Below, piece after piece: positions 30,948-31,385 of a stretch of DNA of 31,385 nucleotides. How positions within the stretch are numbered: position 1 is the first letter of the stretch; each line of letters begins with the position of its first letter. The stretch is from JAMWCX01 sp964352425 (GTDB lineage: Bacteria; Omnitrophota; Gorgyraeia; 2-01-FULL-45-10). The notes below the pieces were generated by a model. That model had not been told where the DNA came from and searched no databases. It saw only the letters and a program-made list of their open reading frames with translations. A program made the position numbers and the translations under genes. The stretch is taken from contig CAYGRZ010000015.1 of assembly GCA_964352425.1 (NCBI GenBank), positions 1-31,385 on the forward strand. Reading direction: 5' to 3'.

Positions 30948-31304
30948 ATGAATCAAGGATTTAAGGATTTAGTAGTATGGCAAAAAGCATATAATCTTGC
31001 TCTCGCAATATATACAACTACAAAGAAATTTCCCAGAGAGGAGTTGTATGGATTAATTTCCCAGATAAGACGAGCTGCCGTATCGGTAAGTGCTAATATT
31101 GCAGAAGGATATGAAAGACAATATCGCAAAGAATATATTCAATTTCTCATGATGGCAAAAGGCTCTTTAGGAGAAGTGGAAACATATCTTCTATTTTCAA
31201 AGGATCTTGGTTATATCTGCACCGAATCCTATAATGTAATTGATGCTGAACGTCAGGATGTGACGAAGCTGTTACGTGGTCTAATACGATCCTTAAAACC
31301 TTGA
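30948..31304 (+). CDS. Four-helix-bundle protein (S23 / 23S rRNA intervening-sequence protein family)
   Basis: The 118-residue protein has the full family layout: FKDLVVWQKAYNLALAIY, then FPREELYGLISQIRRAAVSVSANIAEG, then KEYIQFLMMAKGSLGEVETYL and a last helix. Relatives form pentameric bundles and are encoded in 23S rRNA intervening sequences. Others occur as standalone genes, and related Avd proteins work with diversity-generating reverse transcriptases. No rRNA gene or reverse transcriptase is nearby. GGGAGG at 30938-30943 is a strong ribosome binding site. The gene is clearly more AT-rich than its neighbours, which suggests transfer. Confidence 0.93.
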   Translation: MNQGFKDLVVWQKAYNLALAIYTTTKKFPREELYGLISQIRRAAVSVSANIAEGYERQYRKEYIQFLMMAKGSLGEVETYLLFSKDLGYICTESYNVIDAERQDVTKLLRGLIRSLKP

Positions 31305-31332
31305 CCCTACGACCCTAAACCCTATGACCCTA
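31303..31332 (+). repeat. CCCTA heptamer array after the four-helix-bundle gene
   Basis: Four GACCCTA-type units spaced seven to eight bases apart begin at the TGA stop of the preceding gene. They resemble the TTAGCCC array at 8348-8383 in period and C-run. The remaining bases to 31385 hold nothing I can name. Confidence 0.7.
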
Positions 31333-31385
31333 AAGGGACTGGAAGACACATAGTACCCCCCTATAGCCGGATTGGCAAGCGTTTT

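Overview
The window reads almost entirely on the + strand. It looks like a chromosomal piece from an uncultivated bacterium, most likely of the Omnitrophota (OP3) type. This assignment is an inference. It rests on a giant secreted-looking mosaic ORF of a kind reported from that phylum, on the N-terminal sequence FQDIVWAYPD of that protein (a feature I associate with Omnitrophota large proteins), on moderately GC-rich coding sequence, and on a standalone four-helix-bundle (S23/IVP) gene. No rRNA, tRNA or CRISPR array is visible, so phylogeny should be set from rpsO, pnp and ftsK.

Layout. (1) 1-1063: an IS30-family insertion sequence with an intact DDE transposase. (2) 1052-1424: a gene-free stretch packed with palindromes, including a copy of a dispersed repeat (core TCCTGAGCGAAGTCGAAGGA), ending in a probable promoter. 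(3) 1439-8311: a tightly packed housekeeping block, rpsO - pnp - dut - uppP - ftsK - rodZ-like, with ATGA and longer overlaps. It covers ribosome assembly, RNA decay, nucleotide hygiene, lipid-carrier recycling, chromosome segregation and cell shape. (4) 8348-10857: rimO - pgsA - pgpA (ribosome modification and phosphatidylglycerol synthesis), with small repeats before rimO, inside rimO and between rimO and pgsA. (5) 10877-11133: a promoter followed by a well-folded, apparently non-coding RNA that ends at a T-run. (6) 11161-30699: one uninterrupted ORF of 6512 codons, 62% of the window. (7) 30700-30947: a strongly structured intergenic region with a large terminator. (8) 30948-31304: a four-helix-bundle gene, followed by a CCCTA heptamer array.

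The giant protein carries, in order: a signal peptide or anchor; two pairs of membrane helices around an HEWIH motif; a degenerate PPP-type phosphatase; a HEIIC...GH module; an XRE-type helix-turn-helix; a complete-looking histidine kinase core; a degenerate cytidylate-kinase-like fold; a long helical region; a phosphohexomutase with all its loops; an embedded lipoprotein signal peptide leading into a TraB/ChaN-like domain; a JAMM-like module; three SAM methyltransferase-like folds; a possible GNAT-like module; and helical C-terminal modules. I know of no single pathway that explains this set.

The most interesting point is how the last ~2000 residues are built. Five copies of a ~58-bp DNA repeat (GGGACGGTTCT ... 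GAAGTGTCCCC), plus fragments of GGGACAG/CTGTCCC-type REP-like elements, sit between the modules, all in the same reading frame, and are translated as Pro/Gly-rich linkers. This suggests a gene growing by repeat-mediated, in-frame module exchange.
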